The notes below the pieces were generated by a model. The model did no database searches. It was not told the DNA's origin and worked only from the letters and a program-made list of their open reading frames with translations. Shown piece by piece: positions 47,422-56,867 of a stretch of 64,000 nucleotides of DNA. The DNA is from Pseudomonas sp. B21_DOA (lineage in GTDB: Bacteria; Pseudomonadota; Gammaproteobacteria; Pseudomonadales; Pseudomonadaceae): NCBI GenBank assembly GCA_030544685.1, contig CP086683.1, positions 3,348,001 through 3,412,000 of the forward strand. Direction: 5' to 3'. The position numbers were made by a program, and so were the translations under genes. Positions within the stretch are counted from its first letter, which is position 1. Each line of letters opens with the position of its first letter.

Positions 47422-48395
47422 ATGGCCAACGCAATCCGCTTCACCGAAACGGGCGCTCCGGACGTCCTGCAGTTGCAGAGTGTCAGCGGGCAAACCCCTG
47501 GGCCCGGCGAGGTCTGGCTGGAGCAAGCCGCGGTTGGCGTCAATTACCTCGATGTCTCCCAGCGCAAAGGTGCGGTGCCGGTAGCGGTGCCGTCTGGGCT
47601 GGGTCTGGAAGGCGCGGGTCGGGTGGCCGCTGTCGGTGTTGGCGTGAGCAATGTCCGCGTCGGTGATCGGGTCGCTTATGCCACTGGCCCGTTGGGCGGT
47701 TACGCCTCGGCGCGGCTGTTTCCGGCAGAGCGCTTGGTAAAAATCCCCGATGAGCTGTCGTTCGAAGATGCAGCGGCGGTGCTGTTCAAAGGCATCACCG
47801 CGCAGTACCTGCTGAAGGCAACTTACCCGGTCGGGCCCGGCACGACGATGCTGCTTTATGGCGTCGCGGGTGGTCTGGGGAAATCATGGTGCCGTGGGCC
47901 AAACACCTTGGCGCGACGGTGATCGGTGTGGTGTCGAAACAGGCCAGCGTCGACAAGGCGCGCGCTTCGGGCTGCGACGAAGTGCTGGTGTTCGATGCCG
48001 AGACACTTGCCGCCGACGTGTTGCGTATCACCGAGGGGCGCAAGGTCGACGTGGTGTATGACCCGATTGGCCGGGTGTCTTTTCAGGCCTCGCTGGACAG
48101 CTTGCGTCCTCGCGGGCTGATGGTGTCGTTCGGCGCGCAGACCGGTGCGCCGGCAGCGGTGGAAATGGCCACGCTGAACGCCAAGGGTTCGCTGTTCCTG
48201 ACCCGTCCGTCGCTGGCCGCACATACCGCGACAACTGCGGAATATCAGGAACGTGCGCAAGACGTGCTGGCCGCTGTTGCCGCCGGTATCATCACGCCGC
48301 AGATCCGCGCGCGCTATGCACTGGCCGACGCGGCACAAGCGCACGCCGATCTCGAATCGGGGCGATCATCAGGGACGATTATTCTAAAACCATGA
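47422..48395 (+). pseudogene. Quinone oxidoreductase (MDR family), frameshifted
   Basis: The protein starts MANAIRFTETGAPDVLQLQS (ATG 47422, GGAG 6 nt upstream). It contains EDAAAVLFKGITAQYLLKAT and the Rossmann region. The frame is lost in GGGG at 47877-47880 by one missing G and resumes with VPWAKHLGATVIGVVSKQAS and the C-terminal ARYALADAAQAHADLESGRS. The restored length is about 325 aa, the normal size for NADPH:quinone reductase. Its stop overlaps the start of the next gene, a LysR regulator, by 4 nt. Confidence 0.87.
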
Positions 48396-49317
48396 ATCTG
48401 GATGTTCTGAGCAACCCGCACAGCGATGAGATCGCTGCCTTCCTCGCCGTCGCCGCGCAGGGCTCGTTTGTCGCGGCGGGGCGCTTGCTGCAGCGCCATC
48501 CGACCATCGTTTCGAAACGCCTTGCGGCGATGGAAAAACGACTGGGCGTGCGGCTGGTCGAGCGCTCGACGCGACACGTGCGTATCACTGAGGCCGGCCT
48601 CCAGCTCGAACAGCGCTTGCGCGCAGCCGTTGAGCTGATGAACGAGGCGCAACAACAAGCGGTGCAGGGCGCCAGCGAAGTGCGCGGCACCTTGCGTCTG
48701 GCCTTGCCGGCGGCGATGGGGCGGTTTTGGCTGGGGCCGCTGCTGCCGGAATTTCTCAGGGCTCATCCCCACGTTTCGTTGGTCGCCGATTACAGCGAAG
48801 GCCTCGTCGACATCATCGAGCAGGGTTTCGACGCGGCCATCCGCATCGGCGAGCTTGACGATAATCGGCTGATCGCAAAAAGCTCAGCGAACATCGACGG
48901 ATTCTCTGCGCATCGCCGGCCTACATCGAGGCGCACGGCATGCCGCAAACCCCGCAGGACCTGCTGCAGCACAATTGCCTGCGCTTCAGCGGGCTGGCGT
49001 CGTTTCCGCTGTGGCGCCTGCATTGCGGCAATGAGGTGCAGACCCTTACGCCACACGGCAACCTGACCGCCAGCGACAGCGAATCGCTGCTCGCCGCCGC
49101 CCGGGCCGACGCCGGCATACTCGGCGCCGGCGACTGGCTGATGAGCCGCGATCTGGCGGCAGGGCGGTTGATCCAGGTACTGCCCGACTGGCATCTGGAT
49201 TCGGCGGGCGGTGTCTATCTGGTCCGGCCGTCGTCGCGGTTCCCGCCGGCGGCGGTGGTGGCGTTCAAGGAATGGATTGAAGCGAAGTTCGATCCGGCGC
49301 CACCGTGGGCGGTTTGA
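48392..49317 (+). pseudogene. LysR-type regulator, frameshifted
   Basis: The HTH is GSFVAAGRLLQRHPTIVSKR, and the effector domain runs to NRLIAK. One A missing from the run at 48877-48881 shifts the frame; the rest is ILCASPAYIEAHGMPQTPQD to the end at 49317. The restored length is about 309 aa. It overlaps the end of the quinone oxidoreductase gene, so unlike most LysR genes here it is co-directional with its probable target and may be co-transcribed with it. REP array 2 begins 33 bp after its stop. Confidence 0.82.
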
Positions 49318-49349
49318 CCAAAGCCAGCATCCAGTGGCACCACCATCCC

Positions 49350-50425
49350 TGTAGGAGTGAGCCTGCTCGCGAAAGCGGAGTGTCAGTCATAGATGATCTG
49401 GCTGACCTGACGCCTTCGTGAGCAAGCCCACTCCCACAGGTTTCATAGTTCGCTCAGAAAATCCCGAACACCACAAATCCAATGTGGGAGCGAGCTTGCT
49501 CGCGAAAGCGGAGTGTCAGTCATAGATGATCTGGCTGACCTGACGCCTTCGTGAGCAAGCTCACTCCCACAAGTTTCGTGGCTTGCCCGCAAATTCCTGA
49601 ACGCTCGCGAATCCAGTGTAGGAGTGAGCCTGCTCGCGAAAGCGGAGTGTCAGTCATAGATGATCTGGCTGACCTGACGCCTTCGTGAGCAAACTCACTC
49701 CCACAGGTTTCCTGGCTCGCCCGGAAATTCCTGAACGCCCGCAAATCCAGTGTGGGAGCGGGCTTGCTCGCGAAAGCGGAGTGTCAGTCATAGATGATCT
49801 GGCTGACCTGACGCCTTCGTGAGCAAGCCCACTCCCACAGGGTTCATGGTTCGCTCAGAAAATCCCGAACACCACAAATCCAGTGTGGGAGCGGGCTTGC
49901 TCGCGAAAGCGGAGGGTCAGTCATAGATGATCTGGCTGACCTGACGCCTTCGTGAGCAAGCCCACTCCCACAGGGTTCATGGTTCGCTCAGAAAATCCCG
50001 AACACCACAAATCCAGTGTGGGAGCGGGCTTGCTCGCGAAAGCGGAGTGTCAGTCATAGATGATCTGGCTGACCTGACGCCTTCGTGAGCAAGCCCACTC
50101 CCACATTTTTCGTGGTTGCTCAAAAATTCCTGAACACCCCCAAATCCAGTGTGAGAGCGAGCTTGCTCGCGAAAGCGGAGTGTCAGTCATAGATGATCTG
50201 GCTGACCTGACGCCTTCGTGAGCAAGCCCACTCCCACAGGTTTCCTGGCTTGCCCGGAAATTCCTGAACGCCCGCAAATCCGGTGTAGGAGCGAGCCTGC
50301 TCGCGAAAGCGGGGTGTCAGTCATAGATGATCTGGCTGACCTGACGCCTTCGTGAGCAAGCTCACTCCCACAGGTTTCCTGGCTTGCCCGGAAATTCCGG
50401 AACACCCCCAAATCCAGTGTGAGAG
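49350..50425. repeat. REP array 2: 8 tandem units of about 134 bp
   Basis: Eight units occur (marks at 49381, 49514, 49648, 49782, 49915, 50048, 50181, 50315). Each has a REP (GTGGGAGCGGGCTTGCTCGC), the linker GTCAGTCATAGATGATCTGG, an inverted REP (CTTCGTGAGCAAGCCCACTC), and a second linker ending in CAAATCCAGT. The linkers differ completely from those of arrays 1 and 3 but are nearly constant within the array. It lies between two converging genes, so transcripts of both could run into it. Confidence 0.92.
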
Positions 50426-50444
50426 GAGATTCATTTTGAGCGCA

Positions 50445-50470
50445 CAAAAAAGCCCGGCATCGCTGTCGGG
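50445..50470 (-). terminator. Rho-independent terminator of the hemerythrin gene
   Basis: On the minus strand GCCCG pairs with CGGGC (extended by three further pairs), followed by TTTTTT. It lies 20 nt after the restored stop of the hemerythrin gene, which supports that stop. Confidence 0.85.
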
Positions 50471-50489
50471 CTTCGGTGTCTTCAGCGCT

Positions 50490-50965
50490 TCATGCGGCGA
50501 TCTTGTTAGCCGCCATTTCCTTTTGTGGCTCGCCTTCAAGGCTTCCATTTGCGCGCCCAGTTCCTCGAGCTTGGCTTTGCCCAGAAGCTTCTGCGCTTTC
50601 GGGAACATTTCCTCTTCTTCCTCTTCGATGTGGTGCTCCAGCAGCTCCTTGACCACTTTGACCCGACCGGCAAATTCCGGGGTGCCCGGATCGGTTTCTT
50701 TCAGATCAGGCAGCACCAGCGAGTCCACGGTGCGGTGCTCTTCCTTGGCCTCGTAGTACATGATGTCTTCTTCCTTGCTGCCGGCTTCCTTGAAGGCAGG
50801 GTAAAGAATTTCTTCTTCAAGGCGAGTGTGGATGGTGATTTCCATTTCCAGTTTGCCCAGCAACTCGACGCGTTTTTTCAGCGCGCGGTCGGTGGACTCA
50901 CTCAGTTGGCTGAGGATGGCTTTTACTTTTTCATGGTCGGCTTTGAGAAGGTCGATGGCATTCAT
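50490..50965 (-). pseudogene. Hemerythrin-domain protein, frameshifted near its end
   Basis: Iron ligands are in DHEKVK, IHTRLEEEILYPAF, EEHRTVDSLV and HHIEEEEEEMFP, the order of a hemerythrin HHE domain. The frame as read runs past the gene into the REP array because one A is missing from AAAA (plus TTTT at 50521-50524). Adding it gives the ordinary tail HKKEMAANKIAA and a stop at 50490, just before a terminator. The restored length is about 158 aa. It probably binds oxygen or iron in the cytoplasm and is linked to oxidative stress. Confidence 0.87.
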
Positions 50966-51166
50966 TTTTTAAGGCCTCTGCTTTTCACGGATTGAACACA
51001 GCGTTCTTTTTTCACGCTGCTGTGTATTCAGGAAGAGGCTATCGCAGGACTCATGCCAACTCGCCGATCAAGCACAACCCTTCTAAATCAAGGGCTGGCA
51101 TCGAAGCAGGCACAATGCTTTCGTGCAGCCTGCAAGATCTCCGCGCAACAGACATTGCATATAACA

Positions 51167-51186
51167 AGCCCGGCATAAGCCGGGCT
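51167..51186 (-). terminator. Hairpin after the PLDNc-type gene
   Basis: AGCCCGGC pairs with GCCGGGCT around TTAT; on the minus strand it is followed by TGTTAT. It lies 33 nt after the stop of the gene at 51220. Confidence 0.65.
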
Positions 51187-51219
51187 GTGGTGATGCTGAG
51201 ACGGGCCTGCATCTCTGGT

Positions 51220-51435
51220 TCACCGGTTCGCCTGGGAAGGCGAAATGCGACCGACATGCTTGGGCCCCGCCAGTGCCCAGGCGATCAGACCGAACAGCGG
51301 CACAAACACGATCAGCACGATCCACACGCCTTTATTGCTCGATTTCCCCTCGCTTTTACGCACCCGGTTGATGGCCCAAAGCTCGATCAGCACGAGAATG
51401 ACCGCCAATACGATCCACACGGTTTCGATTTGCAT
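51220..51435 (-). CDS. PLD-nuclease N-terminal-like (PLDNc) membrane protein
   Basis: A protein of 71 aa with two membrane helices: VWIVLAVILVLIELWAI and GVWIVLIVFVPLFGLIAWAL, joined by a basic loop (RVRKSEGKSSNK). It matches the short PLDc_N family found at the start of cardiolipin synthases, here as a free-standing protein. AGGAGG lies about 9 nt before the ATG. The function is unknown. It is divergent from the saccharopine-dehydrogenase-like gene. Confidence 0.8.
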   Translation of the reverse strand: MQIETVWIVLAVILVLIELWAINRVRKSEGKSSNKGVWIVLIVFVPLFGLIAWALAGPKHVGRISPSQANR

Positions 51436-51606
51436 AGGCTTACCTCCTGATGGTCTGTGCGTTAGGCGACAAGCGGGGCGTTGGGTTCATTCTTTTTGCC
51501 CGGGACAAGCGGACGCAGTGATACCCGGTTGCAAAATAGATGTCTGATTGCCGCTGCGGCCTATATCCTCAGCGCCATACGTTTGGGCTGGAACAGGGAC
51601 AGGGCA

Positions 51607-52733
51607 ATGGCATTCAGGGTGATGGTCGTCGGTGGTTACGGCAATTTCGGCAGCATCGTCTGTCGGCATCTGGCGCAGATGCCAGAGATTGAGCTGCTGC
51701 TGTCGGGCCGCGATGCGCGCAAGTTGCAGCGCAAGGTTGACGAGCTGCAAGCGCAGTCGGGCCGCCCGTGCGAAGGCTGGTGCGGCGATGCAATGGGCGC
51801 AGATTTTCAGGCGGCGCTGCGCGAGCTCAATATCCAGTTGGTGGTGCACACCGGCGGGCCGTTTCAGGGGCAATCCTACGCAGTGGCTGAAAGCTGCATC
51901 GGCGCCGGGGTCAATTATTGCGATCTGGCTGACTGCCGCACCTTCGTCAACGGCATTGATGTACTCAACGCCCGCGCCAGGGAAGCCGGCGTAGCGGTGC
52001 TCAGCGGTTGCAGCTCCGTGCCGACCTTATCTTCGGCAATCATCGATCAGCAGCGCTCGCGTTTTGCGCGAATCGACTCGATCGAGCATGGCATTTCTTC
52101 CTCGGCAAAAATGCCGGGGCTGTCCACGGTCGAGGGGTGCTCGCCTATGCCGGCAAACCGATCAAACAATTGAAAAACGGCCAGGTTCACGAAGTATTGG
52201 GCTGGCTCGACCTGACCCTGCGCAGCATGCCGCAACTGGGCAAGCGGGTGCTGGCCAATGTCGATGTGCCGGACATGGGTATTTTCGCACGCCGCTATGG
52301 CGCACAGACGCTGCGCTTCAAGGCTGGCGCCGGCCTGAAGCTCGGCGGTGTCGCCAACGCCTTGCTCGCGCAAGCCTTGCGCTTTGGTCTGGTGCGCGAT
52401 CATGTGCGCTGGGCGGCGCGTCTGCATCGCTTGGGCACGTGGTTCGAACGCTTCGGTGATGGCAAAAGCGCGATGTACATCGATGTTCAAGGCATCGGAC
52501 TTGACGACCAGCCGCTGAGCATGACCGCGCAACTCACCGCACTGAATGACAAAGGCCCGGAAATTCCCAGCTGCGCCGCCGTCGCTCTCGCAATCAAAAT
52601 GGCTCGGGGTTATGTACCGCAGGCCGGCGCGCGGCCGTGTGTTGGCGAAATCAGCGTCGATGAATATCTGGCGGCGATCAACGATCCGGCCAACTTGAGC
52701 CTGTCGGTTCAGTTCGCCGAAGGGCATCGTTGA
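51607..52733 (+). pseudogene. Saccharopine-dehydrogenase-like NAD(P)-binding protein, frameshifted
   Basis: The start MAFRVMVVGGYGNFGSIVCR carries the Rossmann motif. SGCSSVPTLSSAIID follows, then a frame loss at TTT 52094-52096, where one T is missing. The remainder includes GRGVLAYAGKPIKQLKNGQV and YIDVQGIGLDDQPLSMTAQL to the stop at 52733. The restored length is about 375 aa. The substrate is unknown; family members are rarely true saccharopine enzymes. The next gene starts 2 nt later, so the two form an operon. Confidence 0.82.
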
Positions 52734-52734
52734 G

Positions 52735-53232
52735 ATGCTCTATCTCTGCCTGAAGTACTTGCACGTCATTGCGGCGATTTTCCTCTTTGGTTTCGGCATG
52801 GGCTCCTACCTCTACCTGATCGCCGCCAGCCGCAGCGGCAACCCGCAAGTGATCGCCCATGTCGCACGAATGGTGGTGCGCTTTGATACGTGGATCACCA
52901 CGCCGGCCGGGTTTGTGCAGGTCATTACCGGCTATCTGCTGATGCGGCTCTCGGGGCTTGCGATGAGCACCGAATGGCTGCTGACTTCGCTGATCATTTT
53001 TATCTGTGTGGGCGCGTTGTGGCTGCCGGTGCTGGTGTTGCAAAAGCGTTTGCAGACCATGGCGCTGAGCGCGGGCGAGGCTGACCAGCCGCTGGATGAT
53101 CGCTACGCGAGCACGTACCGCTGGTGGTTCTGGATGGGCGTCGCCGGGTTCGCCGGGATGTTTGTCATCGTGCTGATGATGGTGACGAAAATGACGCCGC
53201 TGCAACTGATCAACTTAGCCGTGGGCCTTTAG
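52735..53232 (+). CDS. DUF2269 family inner-membrane protein
   Basis: A protein of 165 aa with four membrane helices: YLHVIAAIFLFGFGMGSYLY, then segments at about 58-75, 80-100 and 138-158. The first helix with HV is typical of DUF2269. The function is unknown. It starts 2 nt after the dehydrogenase-like gene and overlaps the converging DCC gene by 18 bp. Confidence 0.85.
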   Translation: MLYLCLKYLHVIAAIFLFGFGMGSYLYLIAASRSGNPQVIAHVARMVVRFDTWITTPAGFVQVITGYLLMRLSGLAMSTEWLLTSLIIFICVGALWLPVLVLQKRLQTMALSAGEADQPLDDRYASTYRWWFWMGVAGFAGMFVIVLMMVTKMTPLQLINLAVGL

Positions 53233-53667
53233 GAAACGGCTTTCGTGATCCGCTGTTGGCAGCAGGCAAGTGTCGTACCTGCCGAACAGGCGATAGCGAT
53301 TCAGCGCGATGCGATCGTAAGCCCAATCGCGCAGACGACGCGGGACAATGCGCAGCAGTTTCAGCGGCTGCCAGCGCCCCGGCAATTGCCCGACCACTTC
53401 CAGGAATGCATCCGAGCGCTCCCAATAATGCCGGTCGCGGAGCACCGCCATGGTGTCGAACTCGTCCAGCGGCAAACCGGCCCACGCCAGCAAGGCCTGG
53501 CCCTCGGGCGATTGCACGGTCGCCAGCCGCACGCGGCGCTGGCGGTCATGGCGAATCAGAAAACGCGCCCAGCCGTTGCACAGTTTGCACACGCCGTCGA
53601 ACAGCACCACGGTTTCGCCGGGCTTGAGCAGTGGCGCGGGGGTAGGGCAGGTTTTCATGGCAGGCAT
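53215..53667 (-). CDS. DCC-family thiol-disulfide oxidoreductase
   Basis: A protein of 150 aa. The family signature DGVCKLCNGWARFLI (D-x-x-C-x-x-C) is at about residues 24-38, followed by VRLATVQSPEGQALLAWAGL. These proteins have a thioredoxin-like motif; the partner is unknown. Its 3' end overlaps the DUF2269 gene on the other strand. Confidence 0.87.
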   Translation of the reverse strand: MPAMKTCPTPAPLLKPGETVVLFDGVCKLCNGWARFLIRHDRQRRVRLATVQSPEGQALLAWAGLPLDEFDTMAVLRDRHYWERSDAFLEVVGQLPGRWQPLKLLRIVPRRLRDWAYDRIALNRYRLFGRYDTCLLPTADHESRFLKAHG

Positions 53668-53718
53668 CGGCGGATGTCCTTGGCGGCGATTGTCGTGATC
53701 ATAACCTCGATTATCGGA

Positions 53719-54638
53719 CTATAAGAATGGATCGCGCCGGTAGTGCCCAGGCGATATTCCGTGCACGCGGCGGAAGGCAGCGCCAAAAGCCGCGTCGGAC
53801 AGATAGCCCAGTGACGCGGCGACAGTCGCCACAGTGTCTCGACCATTGCGCAAGCGAAACGCGGCCACGCGCATCCGCCAGCGCGTGGCGTATTCGACTG
53901 GCGCTACACCCATGCATGTCTTGAACAGCGCGGCGAAACCGGATCGCGACATACAGGCAATCTCGGCCATTTGCGTCAGGCGCCAGGGCTTTTCCGGAGC
54001 CGCATGAATGGCGCGCAAGACGCCAGCGATCGCCGGTTCCCGCAGCCCGCCCAGCCACGCCAGTTGTTCGGCATCGGCGCTATTGATGTGATGGCGCAGC
54101 GCATGGATGAAGATCAGCCGCAGCAGGTCATTGCACATTGCCTGCGAGCCGGCCTGATGCGACGGCCACTCGCGGCCCAGTTCATCGAGCAGCCAGCCAA
54201 ACGACGAGGCGCCTGCGGTTTCGGCACGAATGATCAGCGAGGCCGGCAACACCTCAAGCAGCTCTGTCGCGCCTGGACCCGACAGCGACACGCTGCCCCC
54301 AGCAACTCCACATCCTCGCCGACGCCGAACGTCGCCGAGGCGCCGTCGAAGGCAAAAACATCTGCAGCGTTCACCGCCTCGACATCGACGCCGCTGGCCA
54401 GAATGAACGGCGTACGCGACACCACAAAACAGTCGCCGGCCTGCAACAGGCGCGCCGGCATGCCTTGCATGCGCAGCCAGCATTCGCCTCGTCGCACAAC
54501 GTTGAATTTCAGTTCGATGGGTTGGAAACGCAGCGCCCAGTCGCCTCCCGCTTGCAAGCGAACCGAGCAGGCTGCGCGCAGTTCCGAGAGTGCCAATACG
54601 GCAGAGAGTGGATCGCCAGCAGGATTTTGGATGACCAC
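53719..54638 (-). pseudogene. AraC-family regulator with cupin N-terminus, frameshifted
   Basis: The N-terminal half (from ATG 54638) is a cupin-type sensor: ECWLRMQGMPARLLQAGDCF. One G missing from GGGGG (plus CCCCC at 54296-54300) shifts the frame. The rest is GSVSLSGPGATELLEVLPAS and the double HTH (LTQMAEIACMSRSGFAALFK; VATVAASLGYLSDAAFGAAF). The restored length is about 306 aa. It is divergent from the SDR gene at 54726, its likely target. Confidence 0.86.
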
Positions 54639-54725
54639 GACAGAAACCTGGATTTATCAGACTGGTTCGTCCCGAGAGCTTAGCCAAGAATGAAGGCCTT
54701 CGATAGCTCACTCAGGATTACCCTC

Positions 54726-55694
54726 ATGGTCACGCTTCAACAACCTGTGCAATCACCGTTCAACGCCGCCAGCACAGCGGCCGAGGTCATGGCCGGCGTC
54801 GATCTGCACGGGCAACTCGCCGTGGTCACTGGCGGTTATTCCGGCCTCGGTCTGCTGACGGTGAAAAGCCTCGCGGCGGCGGGCGCGCAAGTCATTGTGC
54901 CGGCCAGAGATACGGCGCGTGCTCAGGCAGCATTGGCGGGTGTTGACGGTGTCAGCGTGATGCCCATGGATCTCATGCAGGCCGAGTCGGTGGCGGCGTT
55001 CAGCCACAGCGTGGTCAGCGCGGGTCAGCCAGTGTCATTGCTGATCAACTGCGCCGGAATCATGGCCGCGCCATTGCTGCGTGATGCCGATGGCCATGAA
55101 AGCCAGTTCGCGACCAATCACTTGGGCCACTATCGCCTGACCTGCGGCCTTTGGCCGGCGCTGGTCAAGGCTGGGCAGGCGCAGGTGCTGTCGGTGTCCT
55201 CGCGCGGGCATCAGATTGCCGGGGTCGACTTTGATGACATCGATTTCTTGCAGCGGCCGTATGACAAATGGGTCGCCTATGGTCAGTCGAAAACGGCCAA
55301 CGCCTTGTTCGCGATTGCACTGGATCAGCGTGGGCGTAGCCATGGCGTTCGCGCATTTTCATTGCATCCGGGGCAGATCCTGACGGACCTGGCACGGCAC
55401 TTGAGCACGGCGGAACTTGCCACATTCGATGCGCTGGATGAGCAGGGCCGGCCACGGCTGGATGCCCACAACGGACTGAAAACGGTGGAGCAGGGCGCCG
55501 CGACGGGGTTGTGGTGTGCGACCAGTGCGGCGCTTGCGGAGTTGGGTGGCGTGTATTGCGAAGACTGCAATGTTGCGCCGATCAATCAACCTGAAGTCGG
55601 CCGCAAGGGTGTTGCGAAATGGGCGGCGGATGGCGAGTTGGCGGAGCGACTCTGGGCGGTTTCGGAGCAATGGACTGGGCTCACGGTGGCATAA
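54726..55694 (+). CDS. Short-chain dehydrogenase/reductase (SDR), long form
   Basis: A protein of 322 aa. TGGYSGLGLLTVKSL is the cofactor motif, NCAGIM the structural motif, and the catalytic pair is in YGQSKTANALF. It belongs to the retinol-dehydrogenase/WWOX-like SDR group with an extended C-terminus. The ATG at 54726 has AGGA 8 nt upstream; a start at 54690 is possible. It is divergent from the AraC gene. Confidence 0.9.
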   Translation: MVTLQQPVQSPFNAASTAAEVMAGVDLHGQLAVVTGGYSGLGLLTVKSLAAAGAQVIVPARDTARAQAALAGVDGVSVMPMDLMQAESVAAFSHSVVSAGQPVSLLINCAGIMAAPLLRDADGHESQFATNHLGHYRLTCGLWPALVKAGQAQVLSVSSRGHQIAGVDFDDIDFLQRPYDKWVAYGQSKTANALFAIALDQRGRSHGVRAFSLHPGQILTDLARHLSTAELATFDALDEQGRPRLDAHNGLKTVEQGAATGLWCATSAALAELGGVYCEDCNVAPINQPEVGRKGVAKWAADGELAERLWAVSEQWTGLTVA

Positions 55695-55713
55695 ATCGAA
55701 TCAAAGGCCAAAA

Positions 55714-55750
55714 GCCCCTCATCCTAGCCCTCTCCCGGAGGAGAGGGGAC
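55714..55750. repeat. Genomic repeat copy 1 (CCCTCTCCCGGAGG type)
   Basis: GCCCCTCATCCTAGCCCTCT with a self-complementary centre (CCCTCTCC/GGAGAGGG) matches an interspersed repeat common in Pseudomonas genomes. A copy in the opposite orientation follows at 55827. The pair lies between convergent genes and may stop transcription from both sides. Confidence 0.7.
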
Positions 55751-55800
55751 TGACCGAGGTGTTTAGTAGAGATACGCCGACCTGAAATACCGGGTCGAAC

Positions 55801-56769
55801 TCAGGATTGAACCTCAGCGAAATCGGCTCCCTCTCCCTCGGGAGAGGGCTGGGGTGAGGGCTGAGGTTTCCGGCAAAACGCACAATCGCGGCGCTCACTC
55901 CCCAGCTTCGCCCAGAATTCCTCCGCCGACGGACTGATCGGTGCCGTCGGGCGAGTCAAATGAATCTCCAGTGGTATATCCCAACTTTCATCCAGTGCCC
56001 TGACCAGACGCCCGTCAGCCATTTCCTGTTCGGTCAGGCTTTTCGGCAGCCAGGCCACACCTTTGCTTTCCAGCGCCATCGACATCAGCACTGCGGCCAA
56101 GTGGCTGCTGAACAGCGGTTTCAGGTGCAGATAATCAGCCTTGCCATGCAACCTGTGGGCGACGATTCGGCCCAGTCCGGATTCGTGGGTGTAGGCCAGA
56201 TAGGGCAGGGTTTCAGGCGACGTGCCGAACTGGGCTGAAGCACTCGCCAGCGGCACAAGTACGTCCTCGCCGACCTTCTTGCCAATGAACTGATCAGGCG
56301 CCAGTAATGGCGGAACGTCGGGGTGGCGATGGCATAGCAGGAACTGCACCTGGCCATGAATCAGCATCTGTTCGCACACGGCCATGCTGTCGGAATGCAG
56401 GCGAACCGCATCGATCGGCGCGCCACTTTCGGCGCTGCGCAACCAGCGTGGGAAGAAGGTGAATGACAGCGAATGAGTGGCGGCGAACTGCAAGGTTTTC
56501 GCGGCCATGCCGGCCACTTCCTGAGCCTCGGAGCGCATGCGGTACAGGCGTCTGGCCGCTTCCTGGGCGCTGGGCAAAATCTGCCGGCCGGCCTCGGTCA
56601 ACGTCGCGCCTTGCGGGGTGCGCACGAACAATTCGACACCCATCCAGTTCTCCAGCGAGCGCACTCGGCGACTGAACGCCGGCTGCGTCACATGGCGCGC
56701 TTCGGCGGCCCGGACAAAGCTGCCGTACTCGGCCAGTGCTGAAAAATCCTCAAGCCAAACCAGTTCCAA
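55801..56769 (-). CDS. LysR-type regulator of the tartrate-type locus
   Basis: A protein of about 322 aa from a TTG at 56769, chosen because AGGAGG lies 8 nt upstream and LELVWLEDFSALAEYG is the family beginning; a GTG/ATG-started frame to 56850 adds 27 unrelated residues. The HTH is GSFVRAAEARHVTQPAFSRR. The C-terminal 20 residues come from an interspersed repeat. It is divergent from the dehydratase gene with about 100 bp between starts and is its likely regulator. Confidence 0.87.
   Translation of the reverse strand: MELVWLEDFSALAEYGSFVRAAEARHVTQPAFSRRVRSLENWMGVELFVRTPQGATLTEAGRQILPSAQEAARRLYRMRSEAQEVAGMAAKTLQFAATHSLSFTFFPRWLRSAESGAPIDAVRLHSDSMAVCEQMLIHGQVQFLLCHRHPDVPPLLAPDQFIGKKVGEDVLVPLASASAQFGTSPETLPYLAYTHESGLGRIVAHRLHGKADYLHLKPLFSSHLAAVLMSMALESKGVAWLPKSLTEQEMADGRLVRALDESWDIPLEIHLTRPTAPISPSAEEFWAKLGSERRDCAFCRKPQPSPQPSPEGEGADFAEVQS
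55827..55862. repeat. Genomic repeat copy 2, inverted, inside the LysR 3' end
   Basis: CTCCCTCTCCCTCGGGAGAG, then GGCTGGGGTGAGGGCT, is the inverse of the copy at 55714. On the minus strand it codes for the last residues of the LysR protein (PQPSPQPSPEGEG), so the repeat has become coding sequence. Confidence 0.75.
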
Positions 56770-56867
56770 GGGCAATGCCTCCTGTGCATAGGGCGCGGCA
56801 TTAATAGCATTGGGCGGGTGTCGTCGCAAAGCATAACGTTGGGTCACCACAACAAGAGGAACCCGTC

